DNA from: Candidatus Oscillochloris fontis
GTDB taxonomy: Bacteria > Chloroflexota > Chloroflexia > Chloroflexales > Chloroflexaceae
Assembly (NCBI RefSeq): GCF_004138135.1
Contig: NZ_RYFD01000043.1
Span: 1-39,037 of the forward strand
Reading direction: 5' to 3'
DNA: 39,037 bases
Shown here: positions 1 through 8,203 of the stretch, in pieces
Position numbering within the stretch: position 1 is the stretch's first letter
Layout of the letters: every line of letters starts with the position of its first letter
Program-made: the position numbers and the translations under genes
Notes under the pieces: model-generated
What the model was told of the DNA's origin: nothing
The model's input: only the letters and a program-made list of their open reading frames with translations
Database searches by the model: none

Positions 1-237
1 CGTGGCGGGCTTCGGGGGCGATGCATCGCCTGCGGGTGCCCCACGGGGATAGGGGCGCGTGGCGGGCTTCGGGGGCGAAGCATCGCCTGCGGGTGCCCCA
101 CCCAGGTGGGGGGTCATGGCGGGCGATGCTTCGCCCCTACGACGGGCGGGGTGGGGCGTCATGCCCGTTGGGGCGAAGCATCGCCTGCGGGTGCCCCACC
201 CAGGTGGGGGTTCATGGCGGGCGATGCTTCGCCCCTA
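1..237. repeat. Tandem palindromic repeats, GCGAAGCATCGCC family
   Basis: About two and a half units of a hairpin repeat. Each unit opens with GGGGCGAAGCATCGCC, continues with GCGGGTGCCCCACCCAGGTG, and closes with the inverted arm GGGCGATGCTTCGCCCC. The arm GCGAAGCATCGCC begins near 75 and again near 173, so the period is about 98 bp. A degenerate half unit lies at 1-60. The same family recurs at 31217-31410 and 34395-34468. Short reading frames inside it are artefacts of the repeat. The right edge, read on the minus strand, supplies the TAG stop of the gene at 235-732. Confidence 0.85.
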
Positions 238-732
238 GGGTGCATCCTCGGCCCAGAGCATCCCCACGCGCTCGGCATTGACTACGATAACCCCGTTGTC
301 AAAGGGCGCGGCGCTGAGTGATCGCCAGCCCAACACCTCCTCTCCGGCCAGATCATAGACCGCAAATGGCCCGCTACAGGCACCATTGGTGAAGTAGCGA
401 GCAGGTGGGTTGAAGAGGGTGAGGAATTGGGTGGCCAGATCGGTGGCCTGCTCGGTTGTAACGACCTCGGTGGGGTAGGCTAACTCACTGGCGATCAGGT
501 GGGTTAGAATCTTGAGCGCAATCCGGCGGGGCACTTCGATCCAGTTGGCTCCCAACGGCTGATAGCCCTCCTCACGGGCTAGGGCATCCAGGATCTCGGT
601 GGCGGTGGGCAGCATATCGCCACGCAGTCGGCGCATACTGAGCAGGAGGGGGTAGCTTTCGCCCCGTGCTGCGTCAAGGGCATCGAGGAGTGTGGGGAGG
701 CTTGGGTCGGTATCGGGGAACAAATAGCTCAT
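235..732 (-). CDS. Hypothetical protein, 165 aa
   Basis: I do not recognise the family. The protein is soluble, with no signal peptide or membrane segment. It starts MSYLFPDTDPSLPTLLDALD and has a mainly helical first half followed by a C-terminal part rich in beta-type residues. ATG at 732 follows an AGAGG ribosome site. The stop codon TAG (235-237) is formed by the edge of the adjacent palindromic repeat, so the native C-terminus may have been replaced when the repeat arrived. It is divergent from the antiporter gene, with 135 bp between the two starts. Coding is supported by the uninterrupted frame, the ribosome site and the isolated position. Function is unknown. Confidence 0.7.
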   Translation of the reverse strand: MSYLFPDTDPSLPTLLDALDAARGESYPLLLSMRRLRGDMLPTATEILDALAREEGYQPLGANWIEVPRRIALKILTHLIASELAYPTEVVTTEQATDLATQFLTLFNPPARYFTNGACSGPFAVYDLAGEEVLGWRSLSAAPFDNGVIVVNAERVGMLWAEDAP

Positions 733-746
733 GAGGTTCCTCTGGT

Positions 747-775
747 GGATAGGTATGGCATTGACGTACCTATCC
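747..775. promoter_or_regulatory. Inverted repeat around the antiporter -35 box, candidate operator
   Basis: A perfect 9-bp inverted repeat, GGATAGGTA at 747-755 and TACCTATCC at 767-775, flanks the -35 hexamer TTGACG at 761-766. This is a typical place for a repressor to block RNA polymerase. The binding protein is unknown. Confidence 0.45.
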
Positions 776-790
776 TATTTCGTGTATACT
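761..790 (+). promoter_or_regulatory. Sigma-A type promoter of the K+/H+ antiporter gene
   Basis: TTGACG (761-766), an 18-nt spacer and TATACT (785-790). Predicted transcription start is near 797, about 70 nt before the chosen start codon. The leader contains a small hairpin (GATGCTTGAT with ATCAAGTATC) between about 821 and 850. Confidence 0.6.
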
Positions 791-867
791 ATTATAGAGA
801 TACTATCATGATACTCTGCTTTTGATGCTTGATGGGAGATCAAGTATCTATAATCATAGGAGCTGTG

Positions 868-2319
868 ATGCTAACAACAGAACTCATCTTGCTGGGGGTA
901 GCGGGGCTGTTGGCCATCAGTGTGCTGGCCAGCAAAGCCTCAAGCCGGACAGGTATTCCGGCACTGCTGCTCTTTTTATTGATCGGAATATTGGCTGGAT
1001 CGGAGGGGCCAGGGCGGATCGCCCTGGATAACCCTGGGTGGGTGCAATCAATCGGTGTGGTTGCGCTGGTGATGATTCTCTTCTCTGGTGGATTGGACAC
1101 GAGTTGGTTATCGGTACGCCCAGTGTTGGTGGAGGGCTTTACCCTCGCCAACCTGGGTGTTTTGATCAGTGCGCTGATTATGGGATTGGTAGCGTGGCTG
1201 GTGTTGGGCTATACGCTACTCGAAGGGGTTCTGCTGGGCGCGATTGTCTCCTCCACTGATGCCGCAGCCGTCTTTACGGTGATGCGGGCACGCGATGTGA
1301 GCCTTCAGGGGAACCTGGAGCCACTGATCGAGTTTGAATCGGGTTCAAACGATCCGATGGCGGTCTTCTTAACGATTGGACTGACTGGATTGATCATGAA
1401 TCCAGAGAGTTCAATCTTCAGCCTCATCCCAACTTTCTTCTGGCAAATGACGCTGGCGACCGTGTCCGGGTATGTCATGGGTCGCTTCATGACATGGGCG
1501 ATCAATCGGCTGCGGCTCAGTCAGGAGGGGCTGTATCCCGTCCTCACCCTGGCGTTGGTGTTACTCACCTACAGCCTGACGGCGGTCTTGGGAGGCAACG
1601 GCTTCCTGGCGGTCTACTTGGCCGGGATTGTGATGAATGGGCAGAACTTTGTGCATAAGCGCAGCCTGATGCGTTTCCACGACGGCATGGCCTGGCTGAT
1701 GCAGATTGCGATGTTCATTACGTTGGGGTTGCAGGTCTTCCCCTCGCGGATCATCCCGGTGGCAGGCGTGGGACTGCTGATGTCAGCAGCCCTGATCTTC
1801 CTGGCGCGCCCAATCAGTGTCTTTATCTCGCTGGCCTTCACCAAGCTGAGTGTGCGCGAGAAGTTGATCATCTCGTGGGTGGGGCTGCGCGGGGCGGTGC
1901 CGATTGTGTTGGCGACCTTCCCGCTGATGGCGGGGGTGCCGCATGCCGACGCCATCTTCCATATTGTCTTCTTTATTGTGATCAGTTCGGTGCTGCTGCA
2001 AGGCACGACTATCCCCTATGTGGCCGATTGGCTAGGGGTACGCGCAACGAAATCGGCGCAGTACCACTACCCGCACGAGTTTGTGCCGAGTATCTCGATG
2101 TGTAGCCGCTTGATCGAGCTGCGGATTGATCCCAACTCACCAGCCTTGGGGCGCTCGATCATGGAACTAGGGTTGCCACATGGGGTTTTGGTGGTCTCGA
2201 TCAATCGTGATGATGAGACCTTGGTGCCAAGTGGTGCGACGGTCTTGGAGGCGGGCGATCAGGTGATGGTGTTGGCCGAAGAGGAGATGTTAGAGACGGT
2301 ACGAGCGGCGGTATTATAG
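868..2319 (+). CDS. K+/H+ antiporter, NhaP2/CvrA type, with TrkA-C domain
   Basis: Integral membrane cation/proton antiporter of the CPA1 family, 483 aa, expected to exchange K+ (or Na+) for H+ across the cytoplasmic membrane. About 12 hydrophobic segments fill residues 1-390. Family motifs seen are SSTDAAAVF (near 128) and ESGSNDPMAVF (near 155), the latter carrying the conserved Asn-Asp pair. Residues about 405-483 form a TrkA-C (RCK_C) ligand-binding domain. An upstream ATG at 829 is in frame, but ATG 868 is preceded by TAGGAGC at the right distance and is preferred. RCK_C domains in related transporters bind c-di-AMP or nucleotides, and a c-di-AMP receptor gene lies at 11773. That connection is inference. 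Confidence 0.9.
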   Translation: MLTTELILLGVAGLLAISVLASKASSRTGIPALLLFLLIGILAGSEGPGRIALDNPGWVQSIGVVALVMILFSGGLDTSWLSVRPVLVEGFTLANLGVLISALIMGLVAWLVLGYTLLEGVLLGAIVSSTDAAAVFTVMRARDVSLQGNLEPLIEFESGSNDPMAVFLTIGLTGLIMNPESSIFSLIPTFFWQMTLATVSGYVMGRFMTWAINRLRLSQEGLYPVLTLALVLLTYSLTAVLGGNGFLAVYLAGIVMNGQNFVHKRSLMRFHDGMAWLMQIAMFITLGLQVFPSRIIPVAGVGLLMSAALIFLARPISVFISLAFTKLSVREKLIISWVGLRGAVPIVLATFPLMAGVPHADAIFHIVFFIVISSVLLQGTTIPYVADWLGVRATKSAQYHYPHEFVPSISMCSRLIELRIDPNSPALGRSIMELGLPHGVLVVSINRDDETLVPSGATVLEAGDQVMVLAEEEMLETVRAAVL

Positions 2320-2331
2320 CCACCTTCCACC

Positions 2332-2360
2332 CATGATGGGGGGGATCTTCCCCCCGCATG
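2332..2360 (+). terminator. GC-rich hairpin after the antiporter gene
   Basis: GGGGGGG at 2338-2344 pairs with CCCCCC at 2350-2355 around ATCTT, extended by CATG on both sides. No U tract follows, so termination strength is uncertain. A TATAAT (2378-2383) just downstream probably serves transketolase, without a recognisable -35. Confidence 0.45.
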
Positions 2361-2424
2361 GCGAAGATGCGCTCGTGTATAATAGGCGTAGCCCCCCCTA
2401 TACAAGCTGTTAGAGGAGATGTTC

Positions 2425-4446
2425 ATGAGCGAGACCACAGAGATGTCGGGCACTACGTCCGAGATCGACCAGCGCTGTGCGAACGCGATCCGTGCGTTGT
2501 CGATCGACGGGGTTCAGAAGGCAAATAGCGGGCATCCCGGCCTCCCGCTTGGTATGGCGGATGCCACCTATGTGCTCTGGGCAAAGTTTCTGAGCCACAA
2601 TCCGTCCGATCCGCACTGGCCGAACCGTGACCGCTTTATCCTCTCGGCGGGGCATGGCTCGATGTTGATCTATTCGCTCTTGCACCTGACCGGCTATGAT
2701 GTGTCGCTTGATGATCTCAAGCAGTTCCGCCAGGTTGGGAGCAAGACACCCGGCCACCCGGAGTACCACGATACCCCCGGCGTCGAGATGACCACCGGCC
2801 CCCTGGGGCAGGGTGTGGCCACCGCCGTGGGAATGGCGATTGCGGAGCGCTGGTTGGCGAGTACCTTCAACCGGCCCGGCATGCCGATTGTGGATCACTA
2901 CACCTATGTCCTGTGTGGTGATGGTGACCTGATGGAGGGGATCTCCCAGGAGGCGGCCAGTTTGGCTGGGCACCTCAAGCTGGGCAAGTTGATCTACCTC
3001 TATGATAGCAACAACATCTCGCTGGTTGGCCCCACCAGTTTGTCCTTCTCGGAGAATGTGGCTGAGCGCTTTGCTGCCTGTGGGTGGCAGGTGCTCCACG
3101 CCGATGGCCACAACATGAGCGAGGTGGGTAACGCCCTGGCTGAGGCCAAGGCGGATACCGAGCGCCCCTCGATGATCATCTGTACGACCCATATTGGTTA
3201 TGGTAGCCCCAAGCAGGATAGCCACGGTGCCCACGGAGAGCCACTAGGGCCAGCCAATGTCGTCAAGACCAAGGAGTTCTTCAATTGGCCCACCGAACCC
3301 GATTTCTTCGTCCCCGATGAGGTCTATGACCAGATGCGGGCGGCGGTTGAGGTTGGCTCGGCGCGCCAGCGCGAGTGGGAAGCGACCCTCGCCCGCTACA
3401 AGCAGTCCTACCCGGAGCAGGGAGCACTCTGGGATAGCATGATCTCTGGCGATCTGCCCGCCGATTGGCTCAGCAGCATGCCGACCTTCCCAACTGATCC
3501 GAAGGCGAAGGGAACCCGCGTGGCGTCGGGTGATATTCTCAATGCGATTGCGCCTGCCGTGCCGTCGCTCCTAGGTGGTTCAGCGGATCTGCACACCTCC
3601 GATCAGACCTATCTGAAGAACTATGGCTCGATCACGCCGACCGACTTCAGTGGGCGCAATGTCCACTATGGGGTGCGCGAGCATCTGATGGGTGCGGCGA
3701 TGAATGGGATGGCGCTGCACGGCGGGGTTATTCCCTACGGTGGCACATTCTTCGTCTTCAGCGACTACCTGCGCCCGGCGATCCGTCTGGCGGCGATCAT
3801 GAAGCTGCGGGTGGTGTATGTCTTTACCCACGACAGCATCGGGGTGGGTGAGGATGGCCCGACGCACCAGCCGGTTGAGCATCTAGCGGCCCTACGGGTC
3901 ATGCCCAACCTATATGTCTTCCGCGCTGGCGATGCCAACGAGGCAGCGATGGGGTGGCGCATGGCGCTGGAGCGTAGTGAAGGCCCAACCGCGCTGATCT
4001 TCACGCGCCAGAATGTGCCGACGCTGGATCGTGAAGTTCTCGCGCCCGCCGAGGGGGCGCTACGGGGTGGCTATGTGCTGCGGGCGGTTGAGAATCCGCA
4101 GGTGGTACTGATCGGTACCGGCTCGGAACTGAGCATGGCCCTCGAAGCCGCCGATCTGCTGGCCGCGCAAGGCGTGGCCGCGCAGGTGGTTAGCATGCCG
4201 TGTTGGGAACTCTTCGATGCCCAGGAGCAGGCGTACCGCGAGAGCGTGCTGCCGCCGAGCATCACCGCGCGCGTCGCGGTGGAGGCGGGGGTCTCGATGG
4301 GCTGGGAGCGCTATGTCGGGTTGCAGGGTGCCGTGGTGGGGATGACCAGCTTCGGTGCCTCCGGCCCGGCTCCGCAGCTCTACACCAAGTTTGGGATCAC
4401 CGCCGAGCAGGTGGCGGCGACGGCCAAGCGGGTGTTAGGAATGTAG
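2425..4446 (+). CDS. tkt: Transketolase
   Basis: Thiamine-diphosphate and Mg-dependent enzyme that transfers two-carbon ketol units in the pentose phosphate or Calvin pathways. The protein is 673 aa, a full-length family size. The N-terminal domain carries the TPP-binding motif starting GDGDLMEG (near residue 165) and the substrate-binding HPG and H residues early in the chain. The central Pyr domain has GVREHLMG with the catalytic Glu (near 418). The C-terminal domain runs to [14 protein letters not shown] 2425 is chosen over the in-frame ATG 2419 because GAGGAG abuts 2419 but sits 6 nt before 2425. It is a single gene, convergent with the RDD gene. Confidence 0.95.
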   Translation: MSETTEMSGTTSEIDQRCANAIRALSIDGVQKANSGHPGLPLGMADATYVLWAKFLSHNPSDPHWPNRDRFILSAGHGSMLIYSLLHLTGYDVSLDDLKQFRQVGSKTPGHPEYHDTPGVEMTTGPLGQGVATAVGMAIAERWLASTFNRPGMPIVDHYTYVLCGDGDLMEGISQEAASLAGHLKLGKLIYLYDSNNISLVGPTSLSFSENVAERFAACGWQVLHADGHNMSEVGNALAEAKADTERPSMIICTTHIGYGSPKQDSHGAHGEPLGPANVVKTKEFFNWPTEPDFFVPDEVYDQMRAAVEVGSARQREWEATLARYKQSYPEQGALWDSMISGDLPADWLSSMPTFPTDPKAKGTRVASGDILNAIAPAVPSLLGGSADLHTSDQTYLKNYGSITPTDFSGRNVHYGVREHLMGAAMNGMALHGGVIPYGGTFFVFSDYLRPAIRLAAIMKLRVVYVFTHDSIGVGEDGPTHQPVEHLAALRVMPNLYVFRAGDANEAAMGWRMALERSEGPTALIFTRQNVPTLDREVLAPAEGALRGGYVLRAVENPQVVLIGTGSELSMALEAADLLAAQGVAAQVVSMPCWELFDAQEQAYRESVLPPSITARVAVEAGVSMGWERYVGLQGAVVGMTSFGASGPAPQLYTKFGITAEQVAATAKRVLGM

Positions 4447-4450
4447 GTCG

Positions 4451-4501
4451 GAATCATAAAGGGGCTGCACACGCCTAGCGTGTGCAGCCCCTTTATGATT
4501 C
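4451..4501. terminator. Perfect 24-bp palindrome between transketolase and RDD genes
   Basis: Arms at 4451-4474 and 4478-4501 are exact reverse complements around the 3-nt loop CTA. The palindrome has an AT-rich base and a GC-rich core, so it can act as an intrinsic terminator in both directions for the convergent genes. The left gene ends at 4446. The last two codons and TAA stop of the RDD gene lie inside the right arm. Confidence 0.8.
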
Positions 4502-5269
4502 CAGGCTGGGTTGCTGCGCAGCCGGATACTCGCGAACGACCTGTTCGAGCAGCGTGTCGGCGGGGAGATCCGACTCAAGAACGAGGCGCTGGCGCAGATG
4601 CTGGGCCAACTGATCGGCCATGCGGGTACGCGCCTCACGACCGAGGTTGGAGCGGCGGCGCAGAAACTCCTGCGTCACCCCATACTCGTCGGGGGTCAGA
4701 AGGTGCAAGTTGGGCAGTGCGGGCAGATGAGGGGGCGGTGGGGGCAACTTGATCGGGGCCGCCTGGGCGGTAAGTTGATCGAGCGTCACCGGAGCGCCCT
4801 CGCGCACCACGAGTGTCCCGGCGGCCAGATCGCCCAACCGACGCGAGCGTGGGTCGGCGAACATCACGACGGCCCCCAAGCCATAGCCAAAGGGCAGAAA
4901 ATCAACAATGCGGATCAGGTTGCGGATGGCCGAGGCAGCGAGCGTGATCGGGCGGCCCCCCTCGCGCACCGTGCGCAGACCGAGCAGACGCTTACCGGGA
5001 GTCTGGCCGGCCCAGATCACCTCAAAGAGCATGTAGTAGCCCCACAGGCTAGCGAATGAGATGATTGCCCAGAGGGCCAACACCAGATCATCAGCATTCG
5101 CCGGGACAACCTGGCCTAGTGTGAGAAAGATGATCGTGCCAAATGCAGCAAGGAAGGTGAGTAGCAGCAGCGTATCCACCGCTGCGGCGAGGCAACGCGA
5201 ACCCAACCCGGCCACATCATAGGCCAGATCAACAATCTCCGGCGTCTCGACTACATAACGATCATCCAT
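4493..5269 (-). CDS. RDD family membrane protein
   Basis: 258 aa. The RDD domain covers roughly residues 15-160, with GSRCLAAAVD before a first membrane helix, a second helix (near 60-85), WAGQTPGKRLLGL, and a third hydrophobic stretch near 120-138 followed by DPRSRRLGDLAAGT. The C-terminal 90 residues are soluble, proline-rich then helical, probably cytoplasmic. RDD proteins are linked to small-molecule or ion transport, but this one's substrate cannot be stated. Its ATG overlaps the TGA of the upstream phosphatase gene by one base (TGATG), indicating translational coupling. The stop codon sits within the terminator palindrome. Confidence 0.85.
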   Translation of the reverse strand: MDDRYVVETPEIVDLAYDVAGLGSRCLAAAVDTLLLLTFLAAFGTIIFLTLGQVVPANADDLVLALWAIISFASLWGYYMLFEVIWAGQTPGKRLLGLRTVREGGRPITLAASAIRNLIRIVDFLPFGYGLGAVVMFADPRSRRLGDLAAGTLVVREGAPVTLDQLTAQAAPIKLPPPPPHLPALPNLHLLTPDEYGVTQEFLRRRSNLGREARTRMADQLAQHLRQRLVLESDLPADTLLEQVVREYPAAQQPSLES

Positions 5270-5943
5270 CAGAGCGCGGGTTGCTCAGCATCATCGGGCG
5301 GAGCCGAAGCCAATTCGGGATCGGCAAGCGCTTCAAGATGACGCATATCGTTAATACTCAGGATATCCCACCTATCGCGGCTACAGCGCATCATACTGAT
5401 CGAGGTATTACCGATATGGGGAAAGCGCTTAAAGCCATCGCCGGGGAAGCCCTCGGCGTGGGCGAGAAGCATACGGATACAGCCACCGTGGGTGACGAGG
5501 GCTATCGTCTCACCATCGCGGTGGGCGATGATACCCTCTAACGCCTCAACGACGCGCTTGCGCAACCCAGAGAGAGTTTCGGCACCACCACGCGGAATAT
5601 CCTGGCCCTCTGCGAGCAGACGCGCCTCGATAGGAAAGTGCTCACGGATCTCATCATAGCGCAACCCGCTCCACGTACCGAGATCAATTTCGCGCAGGGG
5701 CGGATAGAGTTGGACTGGCACGCGTACCGCTGCACCGATCTCCCATGCCGTTTGATAGGCACGAGCGAGATCGCTACTATAGATCGCATCAAATGTCACC
5801 CCTTCAGCCTGGAAACGTTGAGCTAACAACTGTGCTTGGCGCTGGCCAATCGCATTAAGTGGAATGTCGGCATGGCCCTGCCAGCGACCCGCGAGGTTCC
5901 AGTCAGTCTCACCGTGGCGGATTAGGTAGATGGTGCTGCTCAT
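5269..5943 (-). CDS. Histidine phosphatase family protein (phosphoglycerate mutase-like)
   Basis: 224 aa. The N-terminal catalytic motif LIRHGETDWNLAGRWQGH contains the phosphorylated His in RHG. A conserved acidic residue follows in LREIDLGTWSG, and the second catalytic His is in LVTHGGCIRMLL. This is the cofactor-dependent mutase/phosphatase superfamily. Candidates include phosphosugar phosphatase, cobalamin-pathway CobC, or a broad-specificity phosphatase, and sequence alone does not decide between them. ATG 5943 is preferred to a TTG three bases upstream, with GAGGAG 8 nt ahead. It is the first gene of a two-gene unit with the RDD protein. Confidence 0.85.
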   Translation of the reverse strand: MSSTIYLIRHGETDWNLAGRWQGHADIPLNAIGQRQAQLLAQRFQAEGVTFDAIYSSDLARAYQTAWEIGAAVRVPVQLYPPLREIDLGTWSGLRYDEIREHFPIEARLLAEGQDIPRGGAETLSGLRKRVVEALEGIIAHRDGETIALVTHGGCIRMLLAHAEGFPGDGFKRFPHIGNTSISMMRCSRDRWDILSINDMRHLEALADPELASAPPDDAEQPAL

Positions 5944-6083
5944 CAATGCTGCTCCTCACTCGTCGCACAGATCTAGGATGGCGTCCGCTGCCGCCACGCG
6001 CTGCCATGATACCATAGAACGTCGGGGAACTTTCGGCGGGTGCGATACGGTATATGGAATGGAATCCTAGCAGCATATTCCTC

Positions 6084-6112
6084 TTGAAATCAGCGAACGA
6101 GCGTGCTATAAT
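6084..6112 (+). promoter_or_regulatory. recA promoter
   Basis: TTGAAA (6084-6089), a 17-nt spacer and TATAAT (6107-6112), with predicted transcription start near 6119. The resulting leader is about 170-200 nt and contains the composite hairpin repeat at 6143-6236. A second TATAAAT at 6258-6264, without a clear -35, could give a shorter transcript. Confidence 0.75.
6094..6107 (+). promoter_or_regulatory. Candidate SOS box (LexA operator) in the recA promoter
   Basis: CGAACGAGCGTGCT matches the Gram-positive SOS consensus CGAACRNRYGTTYC at 12 of 14 positions. The mismatches are in the right half-site. It fills the spacer between the -35 and -10 boxes, where LexA binding would block transcription. 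No lexA gene is in the window. Confidence 0.6.
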
Positions 6113-6142
6113 AGCACACATGTCCAACGATAAAGATACGAA

Positions 6143-6236
6143 TTTTGTTGTGGTTTGGCGGCTTCACTGCCAAACCACAACAAAAAAAATATCTTCGGGG
6201 GCGGCAAAGCCACCCCCGCACCCCCACCGACCGAAG
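6143..6236. repeat. Composite hairpin repeat, copy 1 (recA leader)
   Basis: Module A is 17-bp perfect arms at 6143-6159 and 6169-6185 with core TTTGGC/GCCAAA. Module B follows an A-rich linker: CTTCGG, then GGGGGCGGC-aaa-GCCACCCCC (6197-6217, one mismatch), a C-rich tail and CCGAAG. Copies 2 and 3 are at 13025 and 32989. Being transcribed from the 6084 promoter, it forms the folded part of the recA 5' leader. Confidence 0.8.
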
Positions 6237-6323
6237 GTGATGACGGTGCATCTCCCGTATAAATAGAGTATGATTACGAAGGAGCAAACACGAGTGGCTA
6301 CGAATAACGGAGGAGCGCCCGCG

Positions 6324-7403
6324 ATGGCTATCTCGCCTGAAAAAGAGAAGGCTCTGGCTGCGGCAATGACGCAGATCGACCGCAAGTTCGGTAAAGGTTC
6401 GATCATGAAGATGGGAGAGGCCAGCTCGCGGTTAGCGATTGAAGTCATCCCAACCGGAGCGATCGCACTGGACATTGCGTTGGGTGTTGGTGGGCTGCCA
6501 CGCGGGCGTGTGACCGAAATCTTCGGGCCGGAGAGTAGTGGTAAGACCACGCTGGCCCAGCATATCATTGCCGAGGCGCAGAAGATGGGCGGGGTGTGTG
6601 CGTTTATTGACGCCGAGCACGCCTTCGACCCAATCTACGCGCAACGATGTGGGGTAAGGATTGACGATCTGCTCGTTTCGCAGCCTGACACCGGCGAACA
6701 AGGCTTAGAGATCTGTGAAACCCTGGTGCGCTCAAATGCCCTGGATGTGATCGTGATCGACTCGGTCGCTGCGCTAGTACCGCGCGCCGAGATCGAGGGC
6801 GACATGGGCGACTCGCTACCCGGTCTACAAGCGCGCCTGATGAGTCAGGCACTACGCAAACTCTCTGGAGCAATCAACAAAAGCCGCACCGTGGTCATCT
6901 TCCTCAATCAGTTGCGGATGAAGATCGGAGTGATGTTTGGGTCGCCCGAAACGACGACTGGAGGCCAAGCGCTCAAGTTCTACGCCTCGGTACGCCTCGA
7001 CATCCGCCGCATCGAGACGCTCAAGCAGGGCCAAGAGGCCATCGGAGCGCGGGCGCGGGTCAAGGTGATCAAGAACAAGGTTGCCCCGCCCTTCCGGCAG
7101 GCTGAGTTTGACATCCTGGCGAACGAGGGCATCTCACGCGAGGGCAATCTCATGGATATCGGGGTTGAGATGGGCATCATCCGCAAGAGCGGAGCTTGGT
7201 TCTACTTGGGCGAGGATCGACTCGGCCAGGGGCGTGAGAATGTGCGCGAGTTCCTCAAGGAGAATAAGGCGCTCACCGATGAGATTGAGCGGCTGATTAA
7301 GGCCCAGGCGATCAGCAACGCCACCACCGTGGCACTACCCACATCAGCCGTTTCAAGCGATGATGATGAGGTGGAGGAGGATGACGCTCTCTTTGAGGAG
7401 TAG
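6324..7403 (+). CDS. recA: Recombinase RecA
   Basis: DNA-dependent ATPase for homologous recombination and for induction of the SOS response. 359 aa from ATG 6324, where the N-terminus [19 protein letters not shown] matches the usual RecA beginning. Walker [10 protein letters not shown] is near residue 69 and Walker [13 protein letters not shown] near 142. The C-terminal tail is acidic (DDDEVEEDD). ATG 6324 has GGAGGAG 8 nt upstream. GTG 6294 (369 aa) has AAGGAG 9 nt upstream and cannot be excluded. ATG 6270 lies by the second -10 box and is unlikely. It is followed by recX, the usual arrangement. Confidence 0.96.
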   Translation: MAISPEKEKALAAAMTQIDRKFGKGSIMKMGEASSRLAIEVIPTGAIALDIALGVGGLPRGRVTEIFGPESSGKTTLAQHIIAEAQKMGGVCAFIDAEHAFDPIYAQRCGVRIDDLLVSQPDTGEQGLEICETLVRSNALDVIVIDSVAALVPRAEIEGDMGDSLPGLQARLMSQALRKLSGAINKSRTVVIFLNQLRMKIGVMFGSPETTTGGQALKFYASVRLDIRRIETLKQGQEAIGARARVKVIKNKVAPPFRQAEFDILANEGISREGNLMDIGVEMGIIRKSGAWFYLGEDRLGQGRENVREFLKENKALTDEIERLIKAQAISNATTVALPTSAVSSDDDEVEEDDALFEE

Positions 7404-7421
7404 TTCGGGGGTATAGATCAC

Positions 7422-7450
7422 GGAGAGACGGCCCGGCGGGCCGTCTCTCC
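7422..7450 (+). terminator. Hairpin between recA and recX
   Basis: Thirteen-base arms GGAGAGACGGCCC and GGGCCGTCTCTCC around GGC. There is no U tract, so it is more likely a partial terminator or mRNA stabiliser than a full stop. The following CCCCCACCGAAGATGG resembles the tail of the composite hairpin repeat. Confidence 0.5.
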
Positions 7451-7482
7451 CAATTCTCCCCCACCGAAGATGGATTGTGCCT

Positions 7483-8175
7483 ATGCCCACTGGAACCATT
7501 ACTGCGCTGCGTGCCCAGGCCCGCGATTCCCAACGGGTGAACCTCTTCATTGATGGCGAGTTTGCCATCGGAATGAGCCTGAACACCCTGGCCCAAGCGG
7601 GCTTGGGGGTTGGGATGGAGATTGACGCAGCCACCTGGGAATGGCTGGAGGCGGCCGAGCATGCCGACCGAGCGCTTCACCATGCGCTGCGCTTGATCGA
7701 ACAACGCCCGCGCTCGGTGGCCGAACTGGGCCAGCGCCTACGCCGCCACGATTATTCCCCCGCTGCTATTGAGCATGCCCTCAACCGCCTGAGTGACCTG
7801 GGTCTCCTTGATGATGCCACCTTCAGCCGCACATGGATCGAGAACCGCCGCAGCTTCCGCCCGCGTGGGAGCCTCGCCCTGCGCGATGAACTGCGTCGCA
7901 AGGGGGTTGCACGCGATCTGATTGATGCCGCGTTGGCCGCAGCGGATGGCGAAGATGTGGAAGAGGCCGCCGATCAGGAGCTAGAGCGAGCGCGCAGTTT
8001 GGCCCAACGGGCGCTGCCACGCTACGCCAACGCCCCCGACCGTCGCACCTTCCAGCGCCGTATGGGCGGCTACCTCCAGCGACGCGGATTCAGCCTCGAT
8101 ACCATCCGCCCCATCCTCAATGAGTTGTGGAACGCGGCGCAAGACGGTGAAACAGAGTCTGATCAGGTGCTATAA
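7483..8175 (+). CDS. recX: Regulatory protein RecX
   Basis: 230 aa RecX-family protein that binds RecA filaments and modulates their activity. The family's three-helix repeats are visible: ALRLIEQRPRSVAELGQRL with DYSPAAIEHALNRL (near residues 65-100), then the DDATFSRTWIENRRSFRPRG block with LRDELRRKGVARDLIDAAL (near 105-150). A third is near the C-terminus, with RRMGGYLQRRGFSLDTIRPIL. A 60-residue N-terminal extension (ALRAQARDSQRVNLFIDGEF) is common in long RecX proteins. The start is uncertain: GTG 7477 is two codons upstream, and the only weak ribosome site (GAAGA) suits it slightly better. It lies 79 bp after recA. Confidence 0.88.
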   Translation: MPTGTITALRAQARDSQRVNLFIDGEFAIGMSLNTLAQAGLGVGMEIDAATWEWLEAAEHADRALHHALRLIEQRPRSVAELGQRLRRHDYSPAAIEHALNRLSDLGLLDDATFSRTWIENRRSFRPRGSLALRDELRRKGVARDLIDAALAAADGEDVEEAADQELERARSLAQRALPRYANAPDRRTFQRRMGGYLQRRGFSLDTIRPILNELWNAAQDGETESDQVL

Positions 8176-8176
8176 T
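8148..8176 (+). promoter_or_regulatory. Possible promoter for the MBL-fold gene
   Basis: TATAAT at 8171-8176 overlaps the end of recX, with a weak -35 (GTGAAA/TGAAAC) 17-18 nt upstream. Predicted start is near 8183, giving a leader of about 20 nt. Confidence 0.4.
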
Positions 8177-8203
8177 AGTGCCTATTACTTCAAGGAGACT
8201 TGC

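Noticed and set aside
21-321. Short plus-strand frames at the window start
   Set aside because: They consist of translated hairpin repeats.
791-867. c-di-AMP (ydaO-type) riboswitch before the K+ antiporter
   Set aside because: The leader is only about 70 nt and lacks the conserved ydaO sequences; only one small hairpin is seen.
2410-3234. 274-codon minus-strand frame opposite transketolase
   Set aside because: It lies wholly on the other strand of a convincing tkt gene, with no recognisable motif or ribosome site.
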